Positions 56,901 through 64,000 of a stretch of 64,000 nucleotides of DNA are shown here, in pieces; the first letter of the stretch is position 1; each line of letters opens with the position of its first letter. A program made the translations under genes and the position numbers. The notes under the pieces are model-generated. The model did no database searches. It saw nothing but the letters and a program-made list of their open reading frames with translations, and was not told where the DNA came from. Where the stretch lies: positions 1,426,001 to 1,490,000 of the forward strand of contig NZ_BAABWX010000001.1 of the NCBI RefSeq assembly GCF_040364665.1. The letters run 5' to 3'. Source of the stretch: Cognatishimia sp. WU-CL00825. Lineage in GTDB: Bacteria > Pseudomonadota > Alphaproteobacteria > Rhodobacterales > Rhodobacteraceae.

Positions 56901-57398
56901 CCCAAAGTCTTTTTGGACTATATGGGGCGTCATCGTCAGTATGGGCCGGTGCGCACCCTGCCCACCCGCACCTTCTTTTATGGCATGGAGCCAGGCGAAG
57001 AAATCACAGCAGAGATTGATCCAGGCAAAACACTGGAAATCCGCTTGCAAGCCATTGGCGAAACCAATGAAGATGGCGAAGTCAAAGTGTTCTTTGAACT
57101 TAACGGTCAGCCTCGGGTGATCCGTGTACCAAACCGCTTGGTCAAAGCGTCGACCGCACAAAGGCCAAAAGCCGAGGTGGGCAACGTTAACCACATTGGG
57201 GCACCTATGCCGGGCGTCGTTGCTTCTGTTGGCGTCAGTGTCGGCCAAAAAGTCAGCGAAGGCGATCTGCTTCTCACCATCGAAGCGATGAAAATGGAAA
57301 CCGGCATCCACGCAGAACGCGATGCGGTTGTCAAAGCCATGCACGTCACACCCGGAGGCCAAATTGACGCCAAGGACTTGCTGATCGAGCTTGAATAA
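53958..57398 (+). CDS. pyc: Pyruvate carboxylase
   Basis: A 1146-residue single-chain enzyme that carboxylates pyruvate to oxaloacetate. The biotin carboxylase domain (about 1-450) has LIANRGEIAIRVMRAANEMG, SWGGGGRGMRPI (ATP-grasp glycine loop) and FIEVNPRVQVEHT. The carboxyltransferase domain (about 530-830) has TDTTMRDGHQSLLATRMR and GLKDMSGLLKP. The biotinyl domain carries EAMKMET with the biotin Lys at 1112. It is the anaplerotic route common in roseobacters. Start ATG at 53958 with AAAGGGG about 11 bases upstream. Confidence 0.96.
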   Translation: MTDFKKILIANRGEIAIRVMRAANEMGKATVAVFAEEDKLSLHRFKADEAYRIGEGMGPVAAYLSIEEIIRVARESGADAIHPGYGLLSENPDFVDACAANGITFIGPKAETMRALGDKASARRVAVEAGVPVIPATEVLGDDMTAIKKEAKEVGYPLMLKASWGGGGRGMRPIYGEDEVEEKILEGRREAEAAFGNDEGYLEKMITRARHVEVQILGDKHGGMYHLYERDCSVQRRNQKVVERAPAPYLTEAQRTEICELGYKICKHVNYECAGTVEFLMDMETGKFYFIEVNPRVQVEHTVTEEVTGIDIVQSQILIAEGKTIAQATGKAAQSDIFLNGHALQTRVTTEDPSNNFIPDYGRITAYRSATGMGIRLDGGTAYAGGVITRFYDSLLTKVTAWAPTPEKAIKRMDRALREFRIRGVSTNIAFVENLLKHPTFLDYSYTTTFIDNTPELFQFQKRRDRGTKVLTYIADISVNGHPETEGRAEPSADLKAPVPPQKRAEPAMGTRNLLEQKGPQAVADWMKQQKQLLLTDTTMRDGHQSLLATRMRSVDMLKVAPSYAANLPQLFSMECWGGATFDVAYRFLQECPWQRLRDLRTRMPNLMTQMLLRASNGVGYTNYPDNVVQGFVKQAATSGIDVFRVFDSLNWVENMRVAMDAVIESNKVCEGTICYTGDILDPSRAKYDLKYYVGMAKDLESAGAHVLGLKDMSGLLKPAAAKVLISTLKQETGLPIHFHTHDTSGIAGATILAAADAGVDAVDAAMDSFSGGTSQPCLGSIVEALRNTDRDTGIDIKAVREISDYWEGVRAQYAAFESGMAAPASEVYLHEMPGGQFTNLKAQARSLGLEDRWHEVAQTYADVNQMFGDIVKVTPSSKVVGDMALMMVSQGLSRAEVENPEKDVAFPDSVVDMMRGNLGQPPGGFPKDILSKVLKGEAPNTQRPGAHLEPVDIEASRAELSKELNGFTVDDEDLNGYLMYPKVFLDYMGRHRQYGPVRTLPTRTFFYGMEPGEEITAEIDPGKTLEIRLQAIGETNEDGEVKVFFELNGQPRVIRVPNRLVKASTAQRPKAEVGNVNHIGAPMPGVVASVGVSVGQKVSEGDLLLTIEAMKMETGIHAERDAVVKAMHVTPGGQIDAKDLLIELE

Positions 57399-57421
57399 TA
57401 ATTCGGCACATCGTGTCGAAG

Positions 57422-57454
57422 AAGAGCCCTCTGAAAATTCAGGGGCTCTTTTTT
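57422..57454 (+). terminator. Rho-independent terminator of pyc
   Basis: AAGAGCCC/GGGCTCTT and CTGA/TCAG arms with one bulged T and an AAAT loop, followed by a T run (six T from 57449). It lies 24 bases beyond the pyc stop. Confidence 0.92.
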
Positions 57455-57666
57455 GTGCAACTTCAAGGGGCTATCACGCACAGATACCGAATTCATTTCG
57501 CAAACTCTATGGGTCGACAAGAAATCTGTGTGCCCATATGACAACGAATTCCAGAAACGCAACGCATTCCAATCGCACCACAAGCAGACGACATTTTTTT
57601 TCAGTTTGGGTCATTTTCCACTTGCGGGAAACCGGCATTGTTTATATCTCCGCCTCACTCAACGGT

Positions 57667-57741
57667 GCGGGCGTAGCTCAGGGGTAGAGCATAACCTTGC
57701 CAAGGTTAGGGTCGGGCGTTCGAATCGCCTCGCCCGCTCCA
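57667..57741 (+). tRNA. tRNA-Gly(GCC), copy 1
   Basis: 75 nt with encoded CCA. Acceptor GCGGGCG/CGCCCGC (7 bp), D arm GCTC/GAGC, anticodon arm TAACC/GGTTA with loop TTGCCAA (anticodon GCC), T arm GGGCG/CGCCT-type with TTCGAAT loop. Identical to the two following copies. Confidence 0.97.
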
Positions 57742-57763
57742 GAGAGTAACTAGAACTGACGGT

Positions 57764-57838
57764 GCGGGCGTAGCTCAGGGGTAGAGCATAACCTTGCCAA
57801 GGTTAGGGTCGGGCGTTCGAATCGCCTCGCCCGCTCCA
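57764..57838 (+). tRNA. tRNA-Gly(GCC), copy 2
   Basis: A perfect 75-nt duplicate of copy 1, including CCA, after a 22-nt spacer. Anticodon GCC. Confidence 0.97.
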
Positions 57839-57860
57839 TCGGTTCCAGACATTTTGAAGC

Positions 57861-57935
57861 GCGGGCGTAGCTCAGGGGTAGAGCATAACCTTGCCAAGGT
57901 TAGGGTCGGGCGTTCGAATCGCCTCGCCCGCTCCA
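57861..57935 (+). tRNA. tRNA-Gly(GCC), copy 3
   Basis: A perfect third copy, including CCA, after another 22-nt spacer of different sequence. The start-to-start distance is 97 nt for both intervals. Confidence 0.97.
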
Positions 57936-58048
57936 AAATGTTGATTTACCTGATAGAAATGCCACGGCCGCGAAGGGCCAATCTTAGGATCTTGGCGTTT
58001 GCGCCCTGCCCGCCTATAAGGGCGCAATCAGATTAAAAGGATACAGGT

Positions 58049-58636
58049 ATGCGGACGGGAAGCGTCAGTCGCCAAACGGCAGAAACTGAAATTTCAGTAG
58101 AAATAAACCTGGATGGCTCAGGGACTTACGACAACCAAACTGGTGTTGGTTTTTTTGACCACATGCTTGATCAATTGTCGCGACATTCCCTGATTGATTT
58201 CACCATTCGCGCCAAAGGTGACTATCACATTGATGATCACCACACCGTTGAGGACACCGGCATCGCCCTTGGGCAGGCATTGGTACAAGCCCTTGGTGAC
58301 AAACGCGGAATCAACAGATACGGCGATTGCCACTTGGCTATGGATGACGCCCAGGTGCGCGCAGCTCTTGATCTTTCTGCTCGGCCGTTTTTGGTTTGGA
58401 ATGTCAACATCCCAACCCAGAAAATCGGGACCTTTGACACCGAGCTGGTGCGGGAGTTCTTTACCGCATTTTCGACCCACGGCGGCATCACATTGCACAT
58501 AGATCAAGTGCATGGGGTCAACAGCCACCATATTGTCGAAGCCGCCTTTAAAGCAGTTGCGCGCGCGCTGCGCACGGCTGTGGAGTCCGATCCGCGCAAA
58601 GCTGGTGAGATCCCCTCGACCAAGGGTGCTCTGTAA
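58049..58636 (+). CDS. hisB: Imidazoleglycerol-phosphate dehydratase
   Basis: A 195-residue HisB for step 6 of histidine synthesis. [13 protein letters not shown] and [17 protein letters not shown] are the metal-binding signatures of the first half; [20 protein letters not shown] is that of the second half. It is monofunctional (no phosphatase domain). The ATG at 58049 follows AAAAGGA. Downstream of the tRNA genes. Confidence 0.96.
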   Translation: MRTGSVSRQTAETEISVEINLDGSGTYDNQTGVGFFDHMLDQLSRHSLIDFTIRAKGDYHIDDHHTVEDTGIALGQALVQALGDKRGINRYGDCHLAMDDAQVRAALDLSARPFLVWNVNIPTQKIGTFDTELVREFFTAFSTHGGITLHIDQVHGVNSHHIVEAAFKAVARALRTAVESDPRKAGEIPSTKGAL

Positions 58637-58662
58637 AAGGTAGCAACATATGCGAATGTGTT

Positions 58663-58687
58663 AAAGGCCTGCAATGGGGGCCTTTTT
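58663..58687 (+). terminator. Rho-independent terminator of hisB
   Basis: Stem AAAGGCC/GGCCTTT (58663-58669 and 58679-58685) with a 9-nt loop and six T at 58683-58688. It isolates hisB from hisH and overlaps the end of the convergent DUF2306 gene. Confidence 0.8.
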
Positions 58688-59298
58688 TATGCCGCCAAAG
58701 GTTTTGCCCGTCGTCTTATGATCCATTCTATGATCAGCAGATTGGGCACCCAACACAGCCAGGACACAAGACTGTATCCGGTTTCAAACCCAAACGACAT
58801 TGCCAAAAACGGCAAATAGAGCCGCAAAGTCACTGCGGCGAATGTCAGCGCAGCAGAGCGCATCATCCAGACCCGATGCTGGGCAAACTGACCTTGGGTT
58901 GCGAACCAGACGGCATTGGCCGTAACGCAAAGCCATATGACGGCAAGCAGCCCAAATCCCCATGCAGCCACTTGCCCCGCCTGCGTGCCCAAGGCCATGA
59001 CCAATCCGCCTGTTCCAGAGAGCAAAATGGCAACCGCATACAGACGGCCCAACCAGCGGTGTATGAATGGGCGACGCATTCTTAGATCTGACCAGAATTG
59101 AAACGGCAAGATCGCCAAGGCAACAGGTGCAAAGCCCACGTGCAAATAGAATGACAGCGGCCTTTCAAGGGCATGATACAGCATATGCTCCATCATTTCC
59201 TCCACGCCTCCGACCATAAAACGCCATGAAACCAAAGCGATAACCAGCGGAAAGACCCAGATAATCAAAAATCTGGGGAGTTTGGAAATGTGTAGCAT
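58687..59298 (-). CDS. DUF2306 membrane protein
   Basis: A 203-residue inner-membrane protein with about six hydrophobic segments (FLIIWVFPLVIALVSWRFM, FAPVALAILPFQFW, LYAVAILLSGTGGLVMALG and others). RPFIHRWLGRLYAVAI is typical of DUF2306; histidines near the membrane (HVGFAP; FAQHRVWMMRSAAL) suggest haem or metal contacts, which is inference. Transcribed divergently from the TetR gene across a shared operator region. Confidence 0.8.
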   Translation of the reverse strand: MLHISKLPRFLIIWVFPLVIALVSWRFMVGGVEEMMEHMLYHALERPLSFYLHVGFAPVALAILPFQFWSDLRMRRPFIHRWLGRLYAVAILLSGTGGLVMALGTQAGQVAAWGFGLLAVIWLCVTANAVWFATQGQFAQHRVWMMRSAALTFAAVTLRLYLPFLAMSFGFETGYSLVSWLCWVPNLLIIEWIIRRRAKPLAA

Positions 59299-59308
59299 AC
59301 GGGGTCTC

Positions 59309-59358
59309 CAGTGTTAACTTGACACTGTAAAGATACGATTCACTTGACACTGTCAAGT
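59309..59358. promoter_or_regulatory. Putative TetR operator region
   Basis: A perfect palindrome ACTTGACA-C-TGTCAAGT at 59342-59358, and a second partial copy in which ACTTGACACTGT (59317-59328) repeats exactly 25 bases upstream. CAGTGT/ACACTG arms also flank the partial copy (59309-59327). It lies between the divergent DUF2306 and TetR genes, the classical place for an autoregulatory operator. Confidence 0.8.
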
Positions 59359-59377
59359 TCCTAAGTAATGTCGCGAT

Positions 59378-59977
59378 ATGACCCTCGACAAAAAATCACC
59401 TCACCATCACGGCGACCTCAAGAATGCTTTAGTGCGAGCAGGATTGGAGCTGTTGGAAAAGGACGGTATCGACGGGCTGAGTTTGCGGAAATGTGCAGCA
59501 AAAGCAGGGGTTTCGCACGCGGCACCGGCGCATCATTTTGGTAACCTCGCGGGCCTCAAAAGCGCCATCGGTATCGAAGTTTTCACCATATTTTCGAAAT
59601 ATATGCTGGAGGCATCGCAGCGCGAGGGCGAGTCAGATATCGCGCGCCTAAAGGGCATTTGCCGCGGGTATGTACAGTTTGGCATCGACCATAAACCCTG
59701 GCTGGATATGATGTTTGGAGTTGCGCCAATCGAAGTGGCAAAATTGCGTGGAGATCTTGGAGATTCCAATGCATATCAAGTCCTTAGGGATGCTTGCGCA
59801 CCATTCATTCCCATAGGAACCGCGCCAAATATTGTCGAATTTCAGGTTTGGTCTTTGGTGCATGGTTATACACAGCTGTTTCTGTCTGGGCGTCTCAACC
59901 AAGGGACGGTTGCGCAGATTGATGACGGGCCGTTTGATCAAGTGATGTCGATGCTGGACCTGCTTGCCAGCTCTTGA
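59378..59977 (+). CDS. TetR/AcrR family transcriptional regulator
   Basis: A 199-residue regulator. The N-terminal helix-turn-helix is GLSLRKCAAKAGVSHAAPAH, followed by HFGNLAGLKSAIG, the usual TetR segment. The C-terminal ligand domain begins near residue 80 and includes PWLDMMFGVAPIEVA. It likely represses itself and the divergent DUF2306 gene from the adjacent palindrome. The ligand is unknown. Confidence 0.9.
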   Translation: MTLDKKSPHHHGDLKNALVRAGLELLEKDGIDGLSLRKCAAKAGVSHAAPAHHFGNLAGLKSAIGIEVFTIFSKYMLEASQREGESDIARLKGICRGYVQFGIDHKPWLDMMFGVAPIEVAKLRGDLGDSNAYQVLRDACAPFIPIGTAPNIVEFQVWSLVHGYTQLFLSGRLNQGTVAQIDDGPFDQVMSMLDLLASS

Positions 59978-60033
59978 CCCCAGGGCGATTTGGCGTCAGG
60001 TGAAAGGCGTCTTGGAACGACTGGGTAAATAAT

Positions 60034-60672
60034 ATGCTTACAGCCATCATCGATTATGAAAGCGGTAACCTGCACAGTGCGGAAAAAGCCTTTCAGCACA
60101 TGGCCTTAGAGGTTGATGCCGGTGACGTGGTGGTGACCTCGGACGCGGATGTGATTGCCAAGGCCGACCGGCTTGTCTTGCCCGGTGATGGGGCCTTTCC
60201 AGCCTGTGCGGCTGAATTGCGCGGTCACAAGGGTATTTATGACGCCATGGTCGAAGCTGTAGAGCAAAAAGGCCGGCCATTTTTGGGAATTTGCGTTGGC
60301 ATGCAGTTGATGGCCACTGCGGGCCACGAGTACGAAAAAACCGCGGGCCTGAATTGGGTTGCCGGGGATGTTGTTAAAATTTCCCCTAAAGATCAAACTC
60401 TTAAGGTGCCCCACATGGGGTGGAATAACCTGATCATTGATCAGCAACATGCCCTGCTAGACGGTGTGGAAGACGGCCAGCATGTGTATTTTGTCCACGG
60501 TTATAAATTTGATGTTGCCAAGCCCGAAGACCGCATTGCGCATGTGGATTATGGCGGTGATATCACTGCTATTATTGGCCGCGACACCATGGTCGGCATG
60601 CAATTTCACCCGGAAAAGAGCCAACATGTTGGCCTGCGGATGATCGGCAATTTCCTGCGCTGGACGCCCTAA
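60034..60672 (+). CDS. hisH: Imidazole glycerol phosphate synthase, glutamine amidotransferase subunit
   Basis: A 212-residue class I amidotransferase supplying ammonia to HisF. LPGDGAFPACAAEL, the nucleophile Cys in FLGICVGMQLMATAG, and the His-Glu of GMQFHPEKSQHVG complete the triad. No strong ribosome site precedes the ATG at 60034. It follows the TetR gene by 57 bases and lies about 2.4 kb before hisA. Confidence 0.95.
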   Translation: MLTAIIDYESGNLHSAEKAFQHMALEVDAGDVVVTSDADVIAKADRLVLPGDGAFPACAAELRGHKGIYDAMVEAVEQKGRPFLGICVGMQLMATAGHEYEKTAGLNWVAGDVVKISPKDQTLKVPHMGWNNLIIDQQHALLDGVEDGQHVYFVHGYKFDVAKPEDRIAHVDYGGDITAIIGRDTMVGMQFHPEKSQHVGLRMIGNFLRWTP

Positions 60673-60764
60673 GTTGCCTGCCTGGCGCGCGCCAGCTTAA
60701 TCTTGCGTTATTTGTACAATTTGTACGTTTCAAGCCCTGAAACGTACGATTCGTGTGGGCAAAA

Positions 60765-61505
60765 TCATGCAACCGCAGCCCCTAAGTTTCGCAGTGAAAT
60801 CGGCGCGACCGCATAGGCTTTGCGGAAGGCCCGGCTAAAGGCCTCGGCAGAGGAATAGGCGTAGCGCCGGGCAACCGCTTCCACCCGGTCACCTTTGAGT
60901 AAATCTTGATGCGCCAGAATCAATCGCCAGCGGCGCAGGTAACTCATTGGCGTTTCACCAACCTGGCGCGCGAAGAGTTCATTGAATCTTGACAAAGATA
61001 GGCCAGCCTCTTGGGCAAGATCACCATTTGTCCAAAGCCTGCCGGGTGTGTCGTGCATTGCCACAATGGCGCGGCTTAGGCGTTCATCGGCCAGTCCGGC
61101 AATTAGACCCGGTTCGGTAGAACCTTTTTGCAATTGATCCCGCAACAGACGTACCAAAAGCACATCGCCTAGCCGATTCAAAACCCATTGTGCACCGCAA
61201 CGCGGTTCGCCGCTCTCTTGTTGGATCACACTGACCAAAGCCTGGGTTTCGAGGTCTTGGGTCAGATCAAATTCGACCACCGCTGGCAAAGCGGTGCGCA
61301 TTGGGTTGTTGTCCCCGGCCCAGTCGACACTGGCGGACCACAGCTCTGCCCCGGTGGGGGCATGACCGCCTTTGGTGCGGGGGTAAAACAAGATCTGGGA
61401 GGGCTGCCCGCTTGCGTCCCCCATGATCACCAAATCGGCCTCTGACAAGGGGACATGTCGAACGCGACGGTGAAAGCGGTTCATCAGTGTTGTGATGCGA
61501 TCCAT
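60765..61505 (-). CDS. AraC family transcriptional regulator
   Basis: A 246-residue regulator. An N-terminal cupin-like sensor region (VDWAGDNNPMRTALPAVVEF) precedes the DNA-binding domain with two helix-turn-helix motifs (LAQEAGLSLSRFNELFARQV; VARRYAYSSAEAFSRAFRKA). The start MDRITTLMNRF at 61505 is preferred over an upstream start inside the divergent promoter region. It is divergent from the peroxiredoxin gene and is its likely activator. Confidence 0.88.
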   Translation of the reverse strand: MDRITTLMNRFHRRVRHVPLSEADLVIMGDASGQPSQILFYPRTKGGHAPTGAELWSASVDWAGDNNPMRTALPAVVEFDLTQDLETQALVSVIQQESGEPRCGAQWVLNRLGDVLLVRLLRDQLQKGSTEPGLIAGLADERLSRAIVAMHDTPGRLWTNGDLAQEAGLSLSRFNELFARQVGETPMSYLRRWRLILAHQDLLKGDRVEAVARRYAYSSAEAFSRAFRKAYAVAPISLRNLGAAVA

Positions 61506-61606
61506 GCTGCTCGGATGTCTTTCGGCTTTTAAGTTAGGTAAATCGGATTTTTCTGACTTTAGTTTCTGACATACCCCATTGCAAGCACTTAACAGGAGAA
61601 ACCAAA

Positions 61607-62143
61607 ATGCTGATCCCTCGCGAAAAAACCCCTGGATTGTCCCTGCCCCTGGTAGGGGGTGGCACATTTGATCTGAGCACCGAAGCCACAGAACGCGGCA
61701 CCGTGATTTGCTTTTATCGCGGTTTACACTGCCCGATCTGCGCCAACTATCTGAAAGAGTTTGAAAAGCTTGTCACTGACTTTGCTGAACGCGGCGTCAG
61801 CTGCATTGCTGTCAGCTCTGACACCCAAGAACGTGCGGCAGCGATGGCAGAGAAAATCGAGGCCAAGAACCTTCGGTTTGCTTATGACCTGCCATTGAAA
61901 GAGGCAAAGGACTGGGGGCTATATATCTCGACATCGCGGGGGAAAACCTCGATCGGCATCGAGGAGCCAGCGCTGTTTTCCGAACCGGGCCTGTTCATGG
62001 TGACGCCAGAGCAAACATTGTATTACGGCGCAACCCAGACGATGCCGTTTGTGCGACCACATTTCAAAGAATTGGTCGGGGCTTTGGATTTTGCAATTGC
62101 GAACAACTATCCAGCACGCGGTGAATACACCGGAGCCGTATAA
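61607..62143 (+). CDS. Peroxiredoxin-like (AhpC/TSA family) protein
   Basis: A 178-residue thioredoxin-fold protein. FYRGLHCPICANYLKEF holds the peroxidatic Cys (first of CPIC). SDTQERAAAMAEKI and VRPHFKELVGALDFA follow the family fold. It probably reduces peroxides in the cytosol. Strong ribosome site CAGGAGAAACC before the ATG at 61607. Divergent from the AraC regulator, suggesting oxidative or chemical-stress control. Confidence 0.85.
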   Translation: MLIPREKTPGLSLPLVGGGTFDLSTEATERGTVICFYRGLHCPICANYLKEFEKLVTDFAERGVSCIAVSSDTQERAAAMAEKIEAKNLRFAYDLPLKEAKDWGLYISTSRGKTSIGIEEPALFSEPGLFMVTPEQTLYYGATQTMPFVRPHFKELVGALDFAIANNYPARGEYTGAV

Positions 62144-62173
62144 ACGCGCTGTTACCAAATCGCGACGCTGCCC

Positions 62174-62512
62174 ATGTTGCATAAACTGCAGCATGGACAG
62201 CGGGTTACCAGAAAGGCATATGGGCCGGACCTTTGTAAAAACGACGGGCCAGCTGTGCATATCCGCCTTGAGAAAATCAACCACACGCGCAAGCAAAAGC
62301 GCTATTACGCGCTGCGGCTGACCCGCACGCTGTTTGGCGAATGGTGTTTGCAGCGCGAATGGGGAGTGATTGGTGGCACTGGGCAACAAAAATATGACTA
62401 TTTGCCCGCCGCAGAAATGGCTGAAAAAGAGCTTGAGCGGCTAAAATCGCAAAAACTGAAAAGCGGCTATGCGGTGATCCCGGTGCAGCTGGGCATGTTT
62501 GCCGAGGTTTAG
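62174..62512 (+). CDS. WGR-domain protein
   Basis: A 112-residue protein whose core matches the WGR domain: RYYALRLTRTLFGEWCLQRE then WGVIGGTGQQK. Stand-alone WGR proteins are common in Rhodobacteraceae and are thought to bind nucleic acid or protein. The start at 62174 is uncertain; a later Met is not available before the domain. Its stop overlaps the end of the convergent DUF2147 gene by 4 bases. Confidence 0.75.
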   Translation: MLHKLQHGQRVTRKAYGPDLCKNDGPAVHIRLEKINHTRKQKRYYALRLTRTLFGEWCLQREWGVIGGTGQQKYDYLPAAEMAEKELERLKSQKLKSGYAVIPVQLGMFAEV

Positions 62513-62904
62513 GGTGCGCGCCGCCAGGTTTGACTGCGGCAGATCAAGCCGCCCGCAACACAGCCTTTGACCGTCAGCACATTGCCTTTCAAGCTTAGTT
62601 TTGACGCATAGGTTTTGTCTTTGTCCGGGGCCCAGATTTTACCATTGCCATAGCTGCCGGTGCCGGTTGCGCGCATGTCCCAGATCATTTTCTTACCCAG
62701 ATGGGCATAGCCCTTGGATGGCGCACCGCTGGCGTCAAAGGCCTTGGCTATGGTACCGCACAGCGCCGGGCCACAAGCATTTAACGTGACATGGAGATAG
62801 CCGCCGCTGTCACCGGGTTCTGTTTTCCAAGTTCCGTGTACAGGCTCGGCCGATGCGGCGGTGGCCGCAATACAAAGCGACAACGCAAAAATAATAGGTT
62901 TCAT
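62509..62904 (-). CDS. DUF2147 family secreted protein
   Basis: A 131-residue exported protein with a signal peptide (MKPIIFALSLCIAATAASA then EPVHG). The DUF2147 fold is indicated by GTWKTEPGDSGGYLHVTLNA and CGPALCGTIAKAFDA with Cys pairs. The C-terminal part ICRSQTWRRAP completes it. The ATG at 62904 follows GGAGGAGACC. Function unknown; periplasmic lipid or ligand binding is speculation. Confidence 0.85.
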   Translation of the reverse strand: MKPIIFALSLCIAATAASAEPVHGTWKTEPGDSGGYLHVTLNACGPALCGTIAKAFDASGAPSKGYAHLGKKMIWDMRATGTGSYGNGKIWAPDKDKTYASKLSLKGNVLTVKGCVAGGLICRSQTWRRAP

Positions 62905-63042
62905 CAGGTCTCCTCCCAGTGATGTTGCCTTAAATTGGCGTCTGGCGGAGGTTTGGATCAAGATTGACTTGGGGTCACATTGCAATTTGCGTTGCGTCAT
63001 GCATAAGGGCGCTTAAACCACGTCAAGCCAAAGGAATGCGCC

Positions 63043-63765
63043 ATGATCCTCTATCCTGCAATCGATCTGAAAGACGGCCAAGCGGTGCGTTTGCTGCATG
63101 GGGATATGGACAAAACAACGGTGTTTAACGACAACCCGGCCGCTCAGGCGCTGGAGTTTGTGCAGGCGGGGTGTGAGTGGTTGCACCTGGTTGATTTAAA
63201 TGGGGCATTTGCCGGCGAACCGGTGAATGCGGCCCCGGTTGAAGAGATTTTGAAGCAGTGCAATGTGCCCGCGCAACTGGGCGGTGGTATTCGCGATATG
63301 GCCACCATCGAGCGTTGGATTGATCGCGGATTGGCGCGGGTGATTTTGGGCACAGTTGCGGTGGAAAACCCCGATTTGGTACGCCAAGCAGCACGTGAGT
63401 TCCCCGGCAAAGTGGCGGTGGGCATTGATGCCCGTAACGGCAAGGTGGCGACCAAGGGCTGGGCCGAGGAAACCGACGTTATGGTGACCGATTTGGCAAA
63501 ATCCTTTGAAGACGCAGGCGTTGCGGCGATTATCTACACCGACATTCTGCGGGATGGCGCGATGAAGGGACCCAATGTGCAATCCACAGCCGACCTGGCC
63601 AATGCGGTGTCAATTCCAGTCATTGCCTCTGGTGGCGTGTCCTCTTTGGATGATCTGCGAGCGTTAAAATCCTGTGGCGCGGATTTGAACGGCGCGATTT
63701 CTGGCCGTGCACTTTATGACGGAGCAATTGATTTGCGCGAAGCGCTGGACCTGCTGCGCGCCTGA
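63043..63765 (+). CDS. hisA: 1-(5-phosphoribosyl)-5-[(5-phosphoribosylamino)methylideneamino]imidazole-4-carboxamide isomerase
   Basis: A 240-residue TIM barrel for step 4 of histidine synthesis. [20 protein letters not shown] holds the first catalytic Asp, [15 protein letters not shown] a phosphate loop, [18 protein letters not shown] the second Asp, and [15 protein letters not shown] the C-terminal phosphate site. Ribosome site AAAGGA precedes the ATG at 63043. Confidence 0.95.
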   Translation: MILYPAIDLKDGQAVRLLHGDMDKTTVFNDNPAAQALEFVQAGCEWLHLVDLNGAFAGEPVNAAPVEEILKQCNVPAQLGGGIRDMATIERWIDRGLARVILGTVAVENPDLVRQAAREFPGKVAVGIDARNGKVATKGWAEETDVMVTDLAKSFEDAGVAAIIYTDILRDGAMKGPNVQSTADLANAVSIPVIASGGVSSLDDLRALKSCGADLNGAISGRALYDGAIDLREALDLLRA

Positions 63766-63962
63766 CCGCGCAGCGCGATGCCTCGCTGGGGGATTTGATC
63801 AGCCTGGCGGCCGCGGGTGATACCGATGTCATACCTAAGCATTTTACAGTCACATTTCTGGCATTCCCGCCCGACGCCCAATCGCGATTTCTGGCGAAGT
63901 TCAACACAAGCCATTGGCGATGCTCTCATAAGCCGCTATGACAGCGCCCAAGAGGTGCCCAA
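63766..63962. other. Spacer between hisA and hisF
   Basis: 197 bases. Several short frames run through but none has a start with a ribosome site and a protein-like product, so no gene is called. One plus frame stays open for about 55 codons to a stop at about 63940 and looks superficially codon-like, which may reflect a decayed gene. Confidence 0.5.
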
Positions 63963-64000
63963 ATGCTAAAAACCCGTCTGATCCCCTGTCTGGATGTTGC
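63963..64000 (+). CDS. hisF: Imidazole glycerol phosphate synthase cyclase subunit (start only)
   Basis: The ATG at 63963 opens MLKTRLIPCLDV, the HisF N-terminus with the first catalytic Asp, 38 bases before the window edge. Ribosome site AAGAGG precedes it. Position after hisA fits the pathway order. Confidence 0.9.
   Translation, partial: MLKTRLIPCLDV

Noticed and set aside
57667..57935. Repeat array of 75-nt units with 22-nt spacers, CRISPR-like at first sight
   Set aside because: The units fold as tRNA-Gly with anticodon GCC and encoded CCA; they are tRNA genes.
58049..58636. Minus-strand frames opposite hisB and other strong genes
   Set aside because: They are shadows of well supported genes on the other strand and have no family features.
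63766..63962. Possible small gene between hisA and hisF
   Set aside because: Short open frames on both strands, but no start with a ribosome site and no recognisable product.

Overview
The window looks like a chromosomal segment of a marine roseobacter-type alphaproteobacterium (Rhodobacteraceae, moderate GC). This rests on gene order and protein family resemblance, not on a database search. Supporting blocks are ruvCAB next to ybgC-tolQRAB-pal-cpoB-tilS-ftsH, fhs near folD, a NasS/NasT-controlled nitrate assimilation cluster, prkA-yeaH-spoVR, a single-chain pyruvate carboxylase, and hisB/hisH/hisA/hisF in one neighbourhood. No rRNA genes, CRISPR arrays, transposases or phage genes were seen.

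Layout. 1-6600: the 5' part of an FKBP-type prolyl isomerase (minus), then a plus-strand series: haloacid dehalogenase, alpha/beta hydrolase, EEP nuclease-like protein, a PcaD-like protein with Gly where the catalytic Ser belongs, a shortened PcaB-like protein without the fumarase-superfamily signature, a TetA-like exporter and a two-cysteine ArsR regulator. 6600-9720: an Lhr-type helicase and a PdeM-type phosphoesterase, probably co-transcribed with the ArsR gene. 9790-24810 (minus): folD, chorismate mutase, fhs, ftsH, tilS, the Tol-Pal envelope complex, ruvBAC. 25141-32941: a DUF1127 protein, prmA, a transporter, priA, a fructose-6-phosphate aldolase/transaldolase homologue, a DUF484 protein and xerC.

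33086-45728 is the most interesting block: nasT-nasS, a leader RNA, then nrtA-nrtB-nrtCD (fused)-nirB-nirD-nasA-cysG-like. The genes cover nitrate import, reduction of nitrate to nitrite to ammonium, and part of siroheme synthesis. The 263-nt leader before nrtA holds two hairpins with six-base loops (AACGAA and AAAGCC, both with A at loop position 1 and G at position 4). The second overlaps the left arm of a strong intrinsic terminator. This is the arrangement expected for an ANTAR (NasT) antitermination switch.

46130-50923: prkA-yeaH-spoVR, a stress/starvation operon. 50930-57398: uvrD/pcrA (minus) and pyruvate carboxylase. 57667-57935: three identical tRNA-Gly(GCC) genes at an exact 97-nt period. 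58049-64000: histidine biosynthesis genes hisB, hisH, hisA and the start of hisF, separated by a DUF2306/TetR divergent pair with a clear operator, an AraC/peroxiredoxin divergent pair, a WGR-domain protein and a DUF2147 protein.

The observations most worth a second look are the paired loss of catalytic features in the PcaD-like and PcaB-like neighbours, the nrtA leader switch, the asymmetric active sites of the fused nitrate ATPase, the truncated methyltransferase half of the CysG-like protein, and the persulfide-sensor-like ArsR gene placed directly in front of a DNA repair helicase.
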